Below are positions 51,514 through 60,744 of a stretch of 64,000 bases of DNA, in pieces. Source of the stretch: Hydrogenophaga sp. 2FB (lineage in GTDB: Bacteria > Pseudomonadota > Gammaproteobacteria > Burkholderiales > Burkholderiaceae_C); the NCBI RefSeq assembly GCF_005503365.1, contig NZ_SCML01000022.1, positions 1 through 64,000 on the forward strand, in the 5' to 3' direction. A model generated the notes under the pieces. It did no database searches, had not been told where the DNA came from, and saw only the letters and a program-made list of their open reading frames with translations. A program made the position numbers and the translations under genes. The number at the start of each line of letters is the position of its first letter. Position 1 is the first letter of the stretch.

Positions 51514-52524
51514 ATGAAACCATTCCTCCTGGGCTGCAACGGCCGTGGCGTGCAACACGCGCCAGGCTCACCCCCTTCCATCGACGAACAATTCCGCATG
51601 GTCCGTTCTTCGGGTGTGTTTGATTTTTTTGACCGGATGCCACAGCCCGGACAGGAGTCCGAATACCTGCGGGCTTCCGAGAAGCACGGACTGCCCATGC
51701 TGACAGGGCTGTGGACCTACACGGCCGGGCGGGACGAGGCCCTGCTGATCAAGCACCTGCGCCTCACCAAGGATGCGCTAGGCGAATGCCACAACATCAT
51801 GCTGTACCGGGACCATGCCGATGGACACGTGCTGAACGATGACGAGGTGGTGAACTTCTACCGGCTGGCCTATGAAGAGTCCCAACGGCTGGGCATCGAC
51901 ATCACCTTCGAAGTGCACATTTACATGTGGTCGGAAGACGTGCGGCGGGTGATGAAGGTCGCCGAGAAGGTTCGACAGGAAGGCATGCCTTTCAACTTTC
52001 TGCTCGACCACAGCCATGTGCTGATCAAACTGGAGAACCCGGCCGAACAGGATCTCTGCGGCATCCGCGAAGACGTGGAGGCTGGCCGACTGGTCCTCGA
52101 TCCGTTCGAGCCGGGGAACATCGTCGACCACTGGATCGCCGAGAACTTCACGCTCTGGCACGCGGTGCGCCCGGTCGCACCCAACGGGCCGATCAACCAG
52201 TGGGCCCATCACCCTGATGGCCGCCCAGGCCGCGCCTGCCAATACCCGTTTTTGCGGCCCCGACCGGGTGAATGGCACTCGGACTGGTTTGCCTACAAGC
52301 TCGAGCCCACCAAAGAGGTGGTGCGCAAAGTGCTGCGCGCCCACCTGAACCGCCCCGACAGCCGCTTGCGCTACGTGACGACGGAGATCATCGATCTGCC
52401 CGACTACGGCGATGGCGCGCGCTACTCGCTGTTTGAGCACAGCGTGGCGCTGGCCGAATGGATCCGCGCGACCGCACAGCAACTCGCCGCCGAACGCTGC
52501 CGCCCCACCGAACCGGCGCCATAA
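51514..52524 (+). CDS. Probable TIM-barrel enzyme, xylose-isomerase-like
   Basis: 336 residues from ATG 51514, 13 bases after the Rieske stop. It has no signal peptide. Alternating strands and helices, with metal-ligand-like residues at strand ends (TFEVHIYMWSEDV, NFLLDHSHVLIKLE, WAHHPDGRPG), suggest an AP-endonuclease/xylose-isomerase-type barrel. Such proteins isomerise, hydrolyse or dehydrate sugar-like and heterocyclic compounds. The assignment rests on overall pattern and context, not on a diagnostic motif. It would act on the product of the Rieske oxygenase. Confidence 0.65.
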   Translation: MKPFLLGCNGRGVQHAPGSPPSIDEQFRMVRSSGVFDFFDRMPQPGQESEYLRASEKHGLPMLTGLWTYTAGRDEALLIKHLRLTKDALGECHNIMLYRDHADGHVLNDDEVVNFYRLAYEESQRLGIDITFEVHIYMWSEDVRRVMKVAEKVRQEGMPFNFLLDHSHVLIKLENPAEQDLCGIREDVEAGRLVLDPFEPGNIVDHWIAENFTLWHAVRPVAPNGPINQWAHHPDGRPGRACQYPFLRPRPGEWHSDWFAYKLEPTKEVVRKVLRAHLNRPDSRLRYVTTEIIDLPDYGDGARYSLFEHSVALAEWIRATAQQLAAERCRPTEPAP

Positions 52525-52649
52525 GCGGGCACGGCCCAACGGCTTGAGACGGGAATTTCCGCCACTGGCGCGAGACTTGCTAGCATGCAGGCAAGCCGCG
52601 CCACATGCCGTTGCCGGCGGACCATCGTTTTTCCCGTCGAAAGCACCGC

Positions 52650-55600
52650 ATGGCCATTCATGTCGCCCTGAGCCACATCACCCACTACCGGTACGACCGG
52701 CTGGTCAAGCTGGGGCCCCAGGTGGTCCGCCTGCGGCCCGCGCCGCACAGCCGCACCAAGGTGCTCTCCTACTCGCAGCGCATCGAGCCCGAGGGCCATT
52801 TCATCAACTGGCAGCAGGACCCGTTTGCCAACTACCAGGCCCGCCTGGTGTTCCCCGAGCCCACCACCGAGTTCAAGGTCACGATCGACCTGGTGGTGGA
52901 GATGGCGGTGCACAACCCGTTCGACTTCTTCCTCGAACCCTCGGCCGAGAACTTCCCCTTCCAGTACGACGAGGCACAGAAACAGGAACTCGCGCCCTAC
53001 CTCGCCACCATCCCCCTCACGCCGCTGCTGCAGAAGTACGTCGATGACGTGAGCCGCGAGAAACGCCGCACGATCGACTTCCTGGTCGAGATCAACCAGC
53101 GGCTGCAGCACGACATCGCGTACACCATCCGCATGGAGCCGGGCGTGCAGACGCCCGAAGACACGCTCAAACTCAAGAGCGGTTCCTGCCGCGACACAGG
53201 CTGGCTGCTGGTGCAGATCCTGCGCCACATGGGCCTGGCGGCGCGCTTCGTCTCGGGCTACCTGATCCAGCTCACGCCGGACGTGAAATCGGTCGACGGC
53301 CCCAGCGGCCCCGAGAAGGATTTCACCGACCTGCACGCCTGGTGCGAGGTGTTCCTGCCCGGTGCCGGCTGGATCGGTCTGGACCCGACCTCCGGCCTCC
53401 TCGCGGGTGAAGGCCACGTGCCGCTGGCCTGCACGCCGCAGCCCTCCAGCGCCGCGCCGGTGGAAGGGGCGATGGACGAGTGCGAGGTCGAATTCAGCCA
53501 CCACATGGGTGTCACGCGCGTCTTCGAATCGCCACGCGTCACCAACCCCTACACCGACGAGCAATGGGCCGGCGTGCTGGCCCTGGGCGAGAAGGTCGAC
53601 GCCGATCTGGTGAAGCACGACGTGCGTCTGACCATGGGCGGCGAGCCCACCTACGTGGCCACCAGCGACCGCGATGCCGCCGAGTGGAACACCGACGCGC
53701 TCGGCCCCACCAAGCGCGGCTACGCCACCGAGTTGCTCGGGCGGCTGCGCGAGCAGTACGGCGCGGGCGGCTTCATTCACATGGGCCAGGGCAAGTGGTA
53801 CCCGGGCGAGCAGTTGCCGCGTTGGGCGCTCTCGATGTTCTGGCGCGCCGATGGCGACACCGTCTGGAAGAACCCCGCCCTGCTGGCCGACGAGCGCGAT
53901 CCGGCGCACCGCACCAGCGACGACGCGCGCCGCTTCACGCACGAGCTGGCGCGCCAGCTTGGGCTGTCCGCCCAACACATCACGCCCGGCTTCGAAGACA
54001 CCTGGTACTACCTCTGGCGCGAGCGCCGCCTGCCGGTGAACGTGGACCCGTTCGACAGCAAGCTCGACGACGAACTCGAACGCGCCCGCCTGCGCCGCGT
54101 GTTCAGCCAGGGGCTGGAAGCCACGGTGGGCTACGTGCTGCCTCTGCAGGCCAATAGCAGCAACATCTGGTCCACCGGCCCTTGGTTCTTGCGCGACGAG
54201 CGCATGTACCTGATCCCGGGCGACTCGCCCATGGGCTACCGGTTGCCGCTGGACTCGCTGCCCTGGGTGTCGGCAGGCGATTACCCGTACCACATCGAGC
54301 AGGACCCGCATGCCCCGCGCACCCCGCTGCCGAGCAGCGCGGCGGTCAAGTGGCAGAGGCCCGCATCAGAAGCCATGCCCGCACCGGCCCAGGCCGCGCG
54401 CGCACCCCGGCGTGGCGAATCGGCCGCCTGGCTCTCCCGCACCGCGCTGTGCGTGGAGGCGCGCGACCCGCACCGCTCCAACGGCCCCAAAGCCGAGAAG
54501 GCTGGCGGCGGCAAGCACCACCACCTCTACGTCTTCATGCCGCCGATGGCGCGGCTGGAGGACTACCTCGACCTGATCGCCGCCGTGGAGGCCACGGCCG
54601 AACAACTGGGCATGGCCATCGTGCTCGAAGGCTACCCGCCGCCGCGCGACCCGCGCCTGAAGATGCTGCAGGTCACGCCCGACCCGGGCGTGATCGAGGT
54701 CAACATCCATCCCGCGAGCCACTGGGGCGAGCTGGTGGAGCACACCGAATTCCTCTACGAAGCGGCGCACCAGACGCGCCTGTGCGCCGAGAAGTTCATG
54801 ACCGATGGCCGCCACACCGGCACGGGGGGCGGCAACCACTTCGTGCTCGGCGGCGCCACCACGGACGACTCGCCCTTCCTGCGCAAGCCCGAGCTGCTGG
54901 GCAGCCTGCTCGCTTACTGGCACAACCATCCTGCGCTGTCGTACCTGTTCAGCGGCATGTTCATCGGCCCGACCAGCCAGGCCCCGCGCGTGGACGAGGC
55001 GCGCAACGACCAGCTGGTCGAGCTGGAGATCGCGCTCGCGCAGATCGAGAAAAACCGCGAGACCCATGGCGACCAGATGCCACCCTGGACGGTGGACCGC
55101 ACGCTGCGCAACATCCTGATCGACGTCACCGGCAACACCCACCGCAGCGAGTTCTGCATCGACAAGCTCTACTCGCCCGACGGCCCCACCGGCCGCCTGG
55201 GCCTGCTGGAATTGCGCGCGTTTGAAATGCCGCCCCACGCGCGCATGAGCATCGCGCAACAGCTGCTGCTGCGCGCCATGGTCGCGCGCTTCTGGCAACA
55301 ACCGTGGAGCGGCAAGCTCACGCGCTGGGGCACGGCCCTGCACGACCGTTGTCTGCTGCCCACCTTCGTGCGCATGGACTTCGAGGACGTGCTCGCCGAC
55401 ATGGCCGATGCCGGTTACCCGTTCGACATGGCGTGGTTCGAACCGCATTTCGAGTTCCGCTTCCCACTGCTGGGTCAGGTCGCGGCGCGCGGCATCGAAC
55501 TCACCCTGCGCAACGCGCTCGAGCCCTGGCACGTGATGGGCGAAGAAGGCGCGGTCGGTGGCACGGTGCGTTATGTGGACTCGTCGCTCGAACGCGTGGA

Positions 55601-55997
55601 AGTGCGCGTGAGCGGCTTCAACGACAGCCGCCACGTGATCACCTGCAACGGCCGCGCCCTGCCCCTGCAGAGCACCGGGACGGCAGGCGAGTTCGTGGCC
55701 GGCGTGCGCTACAAGGCGTGGAGCCCGCCGTCGGCGCTGCACCCCTCGATTCCCGCGCACGCACCGCTCACCTTCGACATCGTCGACACCTGGCTCAAGC
55801 GCTCGATGGGTGGTTGCCAGTACCACGTCGCCCACCCGGGCGGGCGCAACTACGACACCTTTCCCATCAACGCCTACGAAGCCGAAAGCCGCCGGCTCTC
55901 GCGCTTTTTCCAGATGGGCCACACGCCCGGGCGCATGGATGTCGCGCCGGCCCGTCACAGCATGGAGTTCCCGTTCACGCTGGACCTGAGAACATGA
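52650..55997 (+). CDS. Transglutaminase-DUF2126 fusion protein
   Basis: 1115 residues from ATG 52650. The N-terminal transglutaminase part (about 1-300) has the triad C180 (KSGSCRDTGWLLV), H229 (TDLHAWCEVF) and D245 (WIGLDPTS). The long DUF2126 region follows, with DVRLTMGGEPTYVATSDRDA, GKWYPGEQLPRWALSMFWR, HHLYVFMPPMARLEDYLDL, NIHPASHWGELVEHTEFLYE and GTGGGNHFVLGGATTDDSPF. Such proteins occur with ATP-grasp/alpha-E partners in a proposed amidoligase/peptide-crosslinking system. It is the first gene of a three-gene operon. Confidence 0.94.
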   Translation: MAIHVALSHITHYRYDRLVKLGPQVVRLRPAPHSRTKVLSYSQRIEPEGHFINWQQDPFANYQARLVFPEPTTEFKVTIDLVVEMAVHNPFDFFLEPSAENFPFQYDEAQKQELAPYLATIPLTPLLQKYVDDVSREKRRTIDFLVEINQRLQHDIAYTIRMEPGVQTPEDTLKLKSGSCRDTGWLLVQILRHMGLAARFVSGYLIQLTPDVKSVDGPSGPEKDFTDLHAWCEVFLPGAGWIGLDPTSGLLAGEGHVPLACTPQPSSAAPVEGAMDECEVEFSHHMGVTRVFESPRVTNPYTDEQWAGVLALGEKVDADLVKHDVRLTMGGEPTYVATSDRDAAEWNTDALGPTKRGYATELLGRLREQYGAGGFIHMGQGKWYPGEQLPRWALSMFWRADGDTVWKNPALLADERDPAHRTSDDARRFTHELARQLGLSAQHITPGFEDTWYYLWRERRLPVNVDPFDSKLDDELERARLRRVFSQGLEATVGYVLPLQANSSNIWSTGPWFLRDERMYLIPGDSPMGYRLPLDSLPWVSAGDYPYHIEQDPHAPRTPLPSSAAVKWQRPASEAMPAPAQAARAPRRGESAAWLSRTALCVEARDPHRSNGPKAEKAGGGKHHHLYVFMPPMARLEDYLDLIAAVEATAEQLGMAIVLEGYPPPRDPRLKMLQVTPDPGVIEVNIHPASHWGELVEHTEFLYEAAHQTRLCAEKFMTDGRHTGTGGGNHFVLGGATTDDSPFLRKPELLGSLLAYWHNHPALSYLFSGMFIGPTSQAPRVDEARNDQLVELEIALAQIEKNRETHGDQMPPWTVDRTLRNILIDVTGNTHRSEFCIDKLYSPDGPTGRLGLLELRAFEMPPHARMSIAQQLLLRAMVARFWQQPWSGKLTRWGTALHDRCLLPTFVRMDFEDVLADMADAGYPFDMAWFEPHFEFRFPLLGQVAARGIELTLRNALEPWHVMGEEGAVGGTVRYVDSSLERVEVRVSGFNDSRHVITCNGRALPLQSTGTAGEFVAGVRYKAWSPPSALHPSIPAHAPLTFDIVDTWLKRSMGGCQYHVAHPGGRNYDTFPINAYEAESRRLSRFFQMGHTPGRMDVAPARHSMEFPFTLDLRT

Positions 55998-56031
55998 GGA
56001 TTTCGGGGGCTCAAAGGGCATACTTCGACGT

Positions 56032-58632
56032 GTGAATCTCGACCCCACCGACTCGCTCTTTGACACACTGCGTCCCGACACCCCGGGTGAATGGGCGCTG
56101 TCGCTGTCGATCCCGGCCGACCCCGGCCACCATGATGAACTGCGCGCGGGCGGCGCGCCCGAGTCGTCGGTGCTCGCGCCGCCGTGGGCCCGCTTCTTCG
56201 AGAACATCGGCGGCGACGGGTTTGCCGACCTGAACCGCCGCGCCGAGAACCTGCAGCGCCAGATCCGCGACAACGGCGTGACCTACAACGTCTACGCCGA
56301 CGCCTCGAAAGGCCTGCAACGCCCGTGGGCGCTCGACCTCTTCCCCATGATCATCGGCCCGCAGGACTGGGCGCAGATCGAAAGCGGCGTGCTGCAGCGC
56401 ACCCGCCTGCTCAACGCCATGATGGCCGACCTGTATGGCGAACGCGAGCTGCTGAAGAAGTCGCTACTGCCACCCGCGCTGGTGCAAGGCCACCCCGGTT
56501 ATTTGCGCTCCATGCAAGGCATGAAGCCCCGCGGCGACACCTGGCTGCACATCGTCGGCTTCGACCTGGCCCGCGGCCCCGACGGCCGCTGGTGGGTGGT
56601 GGGCCAGCGCACGCAGGCGCCCTCGGGTCTGGGCTATCTGCTGGAAAACCGCCTCGCGATCTCGCGCCAGTTCCCCAAGGCGTTCTCCGGCATGCGGGTG
56701 CAGCGCCTGTCGGCGAGCTACCGCGCGCTCATGGACGGCATCAAGCGCATGGCGCCCGAGGGCGAGAACGCGCGCATTGCGCTGCTCACGCCAGGCCCGT
56801 ACAACGAAACCTATTTCGAGCACGCCTACCTGGCGCGTTACCTCGGCCTCACGCTGGTGGAGGGCAACGACCTCACCGTGCGCGACCAGCGCCTGTTCCT
56901 CAAGACGCTGCATGGCCTGGAGCCCGTGCATGCACTGATCAAGCGGCTCGACGACGAATGGCTGGACCCGCTGGAACTGCGCTCGGACTCGCGCCTGGGC
57001 GTGCCCGGCCTGTTGCAGGTGCTGCGCGCGGGCAACCTGCTGCTGCTCAACACGCCGGGTTCGGCCCCGCTGGAATCGAACGCCCTGTTGGGCTTCCTGC
57101 CCGCCATCAGCCGCCACCTGCTGGGCGAGGAACTGAGCCTGCCGTCGCTGGCCACCTGGTGGTGCGGCGAAGACGCGGCGCTGCGCGAGGTGCTGCCGTT
57201 GCTCAAGGAAAGCGTCATCAAGTCCACCTACCCGAGTTCGGAGATGGACGCGGTGATGGGGCTGTCCTTGAGCCCGCGCGAACTCGACGAATGGGCCGGG
57301 CGCATGGCGCGCCACCCGGACGAGCACACCGTGCAGTCGTGGCTGCCGCTGTCGCAAACGCCGACCTGGTCGGACGAGCGGCTCGTTCCGCGCTCGGCCA
57401 TGCTGCGCGTGTTCGCGATGGCCGATGGCCCCGGGTCCTGGCGCGTGGTGCCCGGCGGGCTGGTGCGCCTGGCGCCGCGCGGACAGCTCGTGGCCGCCAT
57501 GCAGCGCGGTGGCAGCAGCGCCGATTGCTGGGTCATGACCGATGGCCCGGTGGACCACAGCAACCTGCTGATTTCCGCAGGCGGCATCCCCACCGCCGCG
57601 CCGCAGAAGCGCACGGTGACCAGCCGCGCCGCCGAGAACCTGTTCTGGCTCGGCCGCTATACCGAACGCGCCGAGAACAGCGTGCGCCTGGCGCAGATCG
57701 CGCTCAACCACCTCGATGGTGAAGAGCCCGCGTCCCCCGCCTTGCTGGAATGGCTCTCGCAGACCGCGCGCGAGAACTCGCTCGTGCTGCCGAGCGTGCC
57801 CGGCGCCCTGCAATCGCCGCGCGTGTTCGCCCGCAGCCTCATGGCCGCGCTGTCGCCCGAGCCCGACGACCCGATGGCCGCGCAATCCTTCAGCGTGGGC
57901 TTCAACCTGCGCGCCCTCAAATCCGCCGCCGCACAGGTGCGCGCGCGCCTGTCGCAGGAACACTGGAACCTCATCGAGCGCACCGAGGCGCGCTTCGCGC
58001 GCGACTGCGCCACGCTGTCGACCGACGCCGAGTACGCCACCGCCGAAGCCATCGTGGCGCTGCAGCGCGCGAACGAACAGCTCGCGGCCATCACCGGTTC
58101 GCAAACCGATCGCATGGTGCACGACGACGGTTGGCGCCTGCTCTCGATGGGCCGCCACATCGAGCGTCTGACCACGCTGTCGCGCGCGCTCGCGCTGGCG
58201 CTCGAACACGGCTGCGTGCACGACGCGGCCGGCTTCGAGGCGGTGGTTGCGCTGTTCGACAGCACCATCACCTTCCACGCGCAATACCAGCAGCGCCGCG
58301 ACATGGTCGCGCTGATCGAACTGCTGGTGCAGGACGGCGACAACCCCCGTTCGCTGACCTGGGTGGTGGACACGCTGCGCGCGCGCCTGGGCCGGCTCGC
58401 GCAAAGCGCCGCGCCGCAGGACGCGCTGCTCGTGCGCCACTTGCCCGACCCCGCCACCTGGTTGCTCCCGGACCTGAGCAACTGGCAGCGCGGCCCCGAT
58501 GGGCACCGCCACTGGACCGATCTGGCCAACCTGCTCGACGACTGCGAAGCCGCCGCCAGGACCGTGTCCGACGAAATCTCACGTCTGCATTTCAGCCACG
58601 CGGACCAGAGCAACCAGAGCCTGGGAGCCTGA
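56032..58632 (+). CDS. Fused circularly permuted ATP-grasp and alpha-E protein
   Basis: 866 residues from GTG 56032. Residues about 95-530 are the ATP-grasp part (LDLFPMIIGPQDWAQIESGV, GQRTQAPSGLGYLLENRLAI, LTPGPYNETYFEHAYLARYL, VHALIKRLDDEWLDPLELR). From about 530 the alpha-E part begins with SRAAENLFWLGRYTERAENS. The same two domains are separate genes at 25348-27749. The expected product is an ATP-dependent amide ligase. It lies between two transglutaminase genes, with 34 and 2 bases of spacing. Confidence 0.93.
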   Translation: MNLDPTDSLFDTLRPDTPGEWALSLSIPADPGHHDELRAGGAPESSVLAPPWARFFENIGGDGFADLNRRAENLQRQIRDNGVTYNVYADASKGLQRPWALDLFPMIIGPQDWAQIESGVLQRTRLLNAMMADLYGERELLKKSLLPPALVQGHPGYLRSMQGMKPRGDTWLHIVGFDLARGPDGRWWVVGQRTQAPSGLGYLLENRLAISRQFPKAFSGMRVQRLSASYRALMDGIKRMAPEGENARIALLTPGPYNETYFEHAYLARYLGLTLVEGNDLTVRDQRLFLKTLHGLEPVHALIKRLDDEWLDPLELRSDSRLGVPGLLQVLRAGNLLLLNTPGSAPLESNALLGFLPAISRHLLGEELSLPSLATWWCGEDAALREVLPLLKESVIKSTYPSSEMDAVMGLSLSPRELDEWAGRMARHPDEHTVQSWLPLSQTPTWSDERLVPRSAMLRVFAMADGPGSWRVVPGGLVRLAPRGQLVAAMQRGGSSADCWVMTDGPVDHSNLLISAGGIPTAAPQKRTVTSRAAENLFWLGRYTERAENSVRLAQIALNHLDGEEPASPALLEWLSQTARENSLVLPSVPGALQSPRVFARSLMAALSPEPDDPMAAQSFSVGFNLRALKSAAAQVRARLSQEHWNLIERTEARFARDCATLSTDAEYATAEAIVALQRANEQLAAITGSQTDRMVHDDGWRLLSMGRHIERLTTLSRALALALEHGCVHDAAGFEAVVALFDSTITFHAQYQQRRDMVALIELLVQDGDNPRSLTWVVDTLRARLGRLAQSAAPQDALLVRHLPDPATWLLPDLSNWQRGPDGHRHWTDLANLLDDCEAAARTVSDEISRLHFSHADQSNQSLGA

Positions 58633-58634
58633 CC

Positions 58635-59606
58635 GTGCGCCTGCGCATCCTGCACCGCACCCGCTACCGCTACCACGGCAGCATCGACATGGCGCAGCAC
58701 ATGGCGCACCTGCAACCCGTGAGCACCGCATCGCAACGCATGCTCACACACGAGTTGCGCATCGACCCCGAACCCGCCGCACGCAGCGAGACCACCGACG
58801 TGTTCGGCAACCAGCGCACCTTCTTCTCGCTGCAGTCCAACCACAACATGCTGACCGTGGAAGCCGACAGCCTGGTCGACACGCAGGCGCCCAGGCCCCT
58901 GCCTGAAAACCCGCCCTGGCGCGGCCAGACCTGGGAGCGCGTGCGCGAGCATTTCCGCTACCGTGCCCACGCGCCGTTCGATGCGGCCAGCGAATTCCTC
59001 TTCGCCTCGCCCTACGTGCCACGCGACGACGCCTTCTCCACCTTCGCCCGCCCCGCGTTCAAGCCCGGCCGACCGGTGCTGGAGGCCACGCGCGCGTTGA
59101 TGGAGCGCATCCACACCGAACTCACCTACGAGAGCGACAGCACCGAGGTCAACACGCCCGCACTCGAAGCGCTCGCACAGGGCAAGGGCGTGTGCCAGGA
59201 CTTCGCCCACATCATGCTGGGCTGCCTGCGCTCGCTGGGCCTGCCGGCGCGCTACGTCAGCGGTTACCTGCTCACGCGCCCGCCACCGGGCAAGCCGCGC
59301 CTGATCGGCGCCGACGCCTCGCACGCCTGGGTGTCGATGTACGTGCCCCTGCCCGGTGGCACCGCGAAGAACGCACCCACCGGCGCGTGGTTCGACTTCG
59401 ATCCGACCAACAACCGCTGCGGCTGGGGCAGCCCGGGCGAGGACTACGTGACGCTGGCCACCGGCCGCGACTTCGCGGACGTCTCGCCCATGCGCGGCGT
59501 GATCCAGAGCGGCGCGCGGCACACCTTGGCGGTGGCGGTGACGGTGGCGCCGCCGGAGGAGTTCCATCAGATCGGCGGGACCGAAGGAACCCCATCGATA
59601 GAATGA
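58635..59606 (+). CDS. Transglutaminase-like protease/ligase
   Basis: 323 residues from GTG 58635. The N-terminal transglutaminase beta region (RILHRTRYRYHGSIDMAQHM) precedes the catalytic core with C187 (GKGVCQDFAHIML), H230 (DASHAWVSMYVP) and D256 (AWFDFDPTNN). No signal peptide is present. It is the third gene of the amidoligase operon, two bases after the fused ATP-grasp gene, and may cleave or crosslink the peptide-like product. Confidence 0.93.
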   Translation: MRLRILHRTRYRYHGSIDMAQHMAHLQPVSTASQRMLTHELRIDPEPAARSETTDVFGNQRTFFSLQSNHNMLTVEADSLVDTQAPRPLPENPPWRGQTWERVREHFRYRAHAPFDAASEFLFASPYVPRDDAFSTFARPAFKPGRPVLEATRALMERIHTELTYESDSTEVNTPALEALAQGKGVCQDFAHIMLGCLRSLGLPARYVSGYLLTRPPPGKPRLIGADASHAWVSMYVPLPGGTAKNAPTGAWFDFDPTNNRCGWGSPGEDYVTLATGRDFADVSPMRGVIQSGARHTLAVAVTVAPPEEFHQIGGTEGTPSIE

Positions 59607-59631
59607 ACCGGTCATTTTTCAGGAGCCCTCC

Positions 59632-60099
59632 ATGAGCGTTTACACCAAGCTGGCCGAACTCGGCATCACCCTTCCGCCCGTCGCGGTGCCCGCGGCGGCC
59701 TACGTGCCCTTCGTGCAAACCGGCAACCTGATTTTTCTGAGCGGCCACATCGCGCGCAAGGACGGCAAGCCCTGGGTCGGCCAGCTCGGGTTGACCATGA
59801 CCACCGACGAGGCCAGGCCCGCCGCCCGCGCTGTCGCCATCGACCTGCTCGGCACCCTGGCCGCCGCCTGCCTGGCCGCGGGCAAGGACCTCAACGACGT
59901 CAAGCGCATCGTGAAGGTGCTCAGCCTGGTCAACTCCGCGCCCACCTACACCGAGCAGCACCTGGTCACCAACGGCTGCAGCGAACTCATCGGCGAAGTC
60001 TTCGGCACGGTCGGCGCGCACGCGCGCAGCGCCTTCGGTGTGGCGCAGCTGCCGCTGGGTGCTTGCGTCGAAATCGAGCTCATCGCAGAGCTCGCGTAA
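59632..60099 (+). CDS. RidA-family protein (YjgF/YER057c/UK114)
   Basis: 155 residues, with AGGAG eight bases before the ATG. The fold is recognised by YVPFVQTGNLIFLSGHIARK and GVAQLPLGACVEIELIAEL. RidA proteins hydrolyse reactive enamine/imine intermediates from PLP enzymes; the conserved Arg of true RidA is not found in the usual place near residue 105, where NGCSELIGEVFGTVGAHARS stands, so this is probably a Rid subfamily member of the YjgH/Rid4-7 kind. Its stop codon directly abuts the csgG remnant. Confidence 0.9.
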   Translation: MSVYTKLAELGITLPPVAVPAAAYVPFVQTGNLIFLSGHIARKDGKPWVGQLGLTMTTDEARPAARAVAIDLLGTLAAACLAAGKDLNDVKRIVKVLSLVNSAPTYTEQHLVTNGCSELIGEVFGTVGAHARSAFGVAQLPLGACVEIELIAELA

Positions 60100-60105
60100 C
60101 CCACG

Positions 60106-60345
60106 CCTGGGACACGCACCTGCAGCAGTCCAACCGCTTCAGCGTGCTGGACCGCGACAACATGAGCGAAACGCGGCAGGAAGCCGGCCTGAGCGGACAG
60201 GCGCAGAAACTCAAGGGCGCCGACTACGTCATCACCGGCGACGTCACCGAGTTCGGCCGCAAGGAAGTGGGCGACCACCAGCTCTTCGGCATCCTGGGCA
60301 AAGGCAAGTAGCAATCCGCCTACGCCAAGGTCAGCCTGAACATCG
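60106..60345 (+). pseudogene. csgG-like gene remnant
   Basis: Only the middle part of a CsgG-type outer-membrane lipoprotein remains: LQQSNRFSVLDRDNMSETRQ, LKGADYVITGDVTEFGRKEV and GILGKGK. A TAG at 60309 stops the frame where relatives continue with Gln; beyond it QSAYAKVSLNIV still matches, then similarity ends at about 60345. There is no start codon, signal peptide or C-terminus. In many proteobacteria csgG/DUF4810/DUF799 lipoproteins form one operon, and the two next genes here are those partners. Confidence 0.82.
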
Positions 60346-60393
60346 TTCGGGCGCCTTGCGCTCGGCCCCGTGATCGGCACGGAGGCCCATCCC

Positions 60394-60744
60394 ATGCGAC
60401 ACCCCACCGCACGTGCCTTGGCACTGCTGGGCGCCACGCTGCTGCTCGCCGGCTGCGTGACCGCACCCAAGCCGCTGTACCACTGGGACAGCTACCCGGC
60501 ACAGATCCACAAACACTTCAAGGGCGAGTCCCCCCAGGCCCAGATCGATGCGCTGGAACGGCAACTGAAAAACACGCAGGGCGATGGCGCGGCCACGCCA
60601 CCCGGTCTGCACGCCCATCTGGGCATGCTGTATTCGAAGATCGGCAGAGACGATCAGATGGTCGAGCAGTTCGAACTCGAGAAAGCCAGGTTTCCCGAGT
60701 CCGCGCCGTTCATGAACCGGCTGCTGGCCCAACTCAAGAAATGA
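60394..60744 (+). CDS. DUF4810 lipoprotein
   Basis: 116 residues from ATG 60394, with GGAGG nine bases upstream. The signal peptide ends at the lipobox LLLAGC (lipidated Cys 21). The mature part has the DUF4810 pattern: PLYHWDSYPAQIHKHFKGES, then LGMLYSKIGRDDQMVEQFEL and FPESAPFMNRLLAQLKK. It is an outer-membrane-facing lipoprotein of unknown role, normally paired with CsgG-like and DUF799 proteins. The stop overlaps the next start (ATGA). Confidence 0.88.
   Translation: MRHPTARALALLGATLLLAGCVTAPKPLYHWDSYPAQIHKHFKGESPQAQIDALERQLKNTQGDGAATPPGLHAHLGMLYSKIGRDDQMVEQFELEKARFPESAPFMNRLLAQLKK

Noticed and set aside
54366..58512. Long antisense frames (over 600 codons) against the DUF2126 and ATP-grasp genes
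   Set aside because: Composition typical of shadow frames; the sense frames are complete family members.
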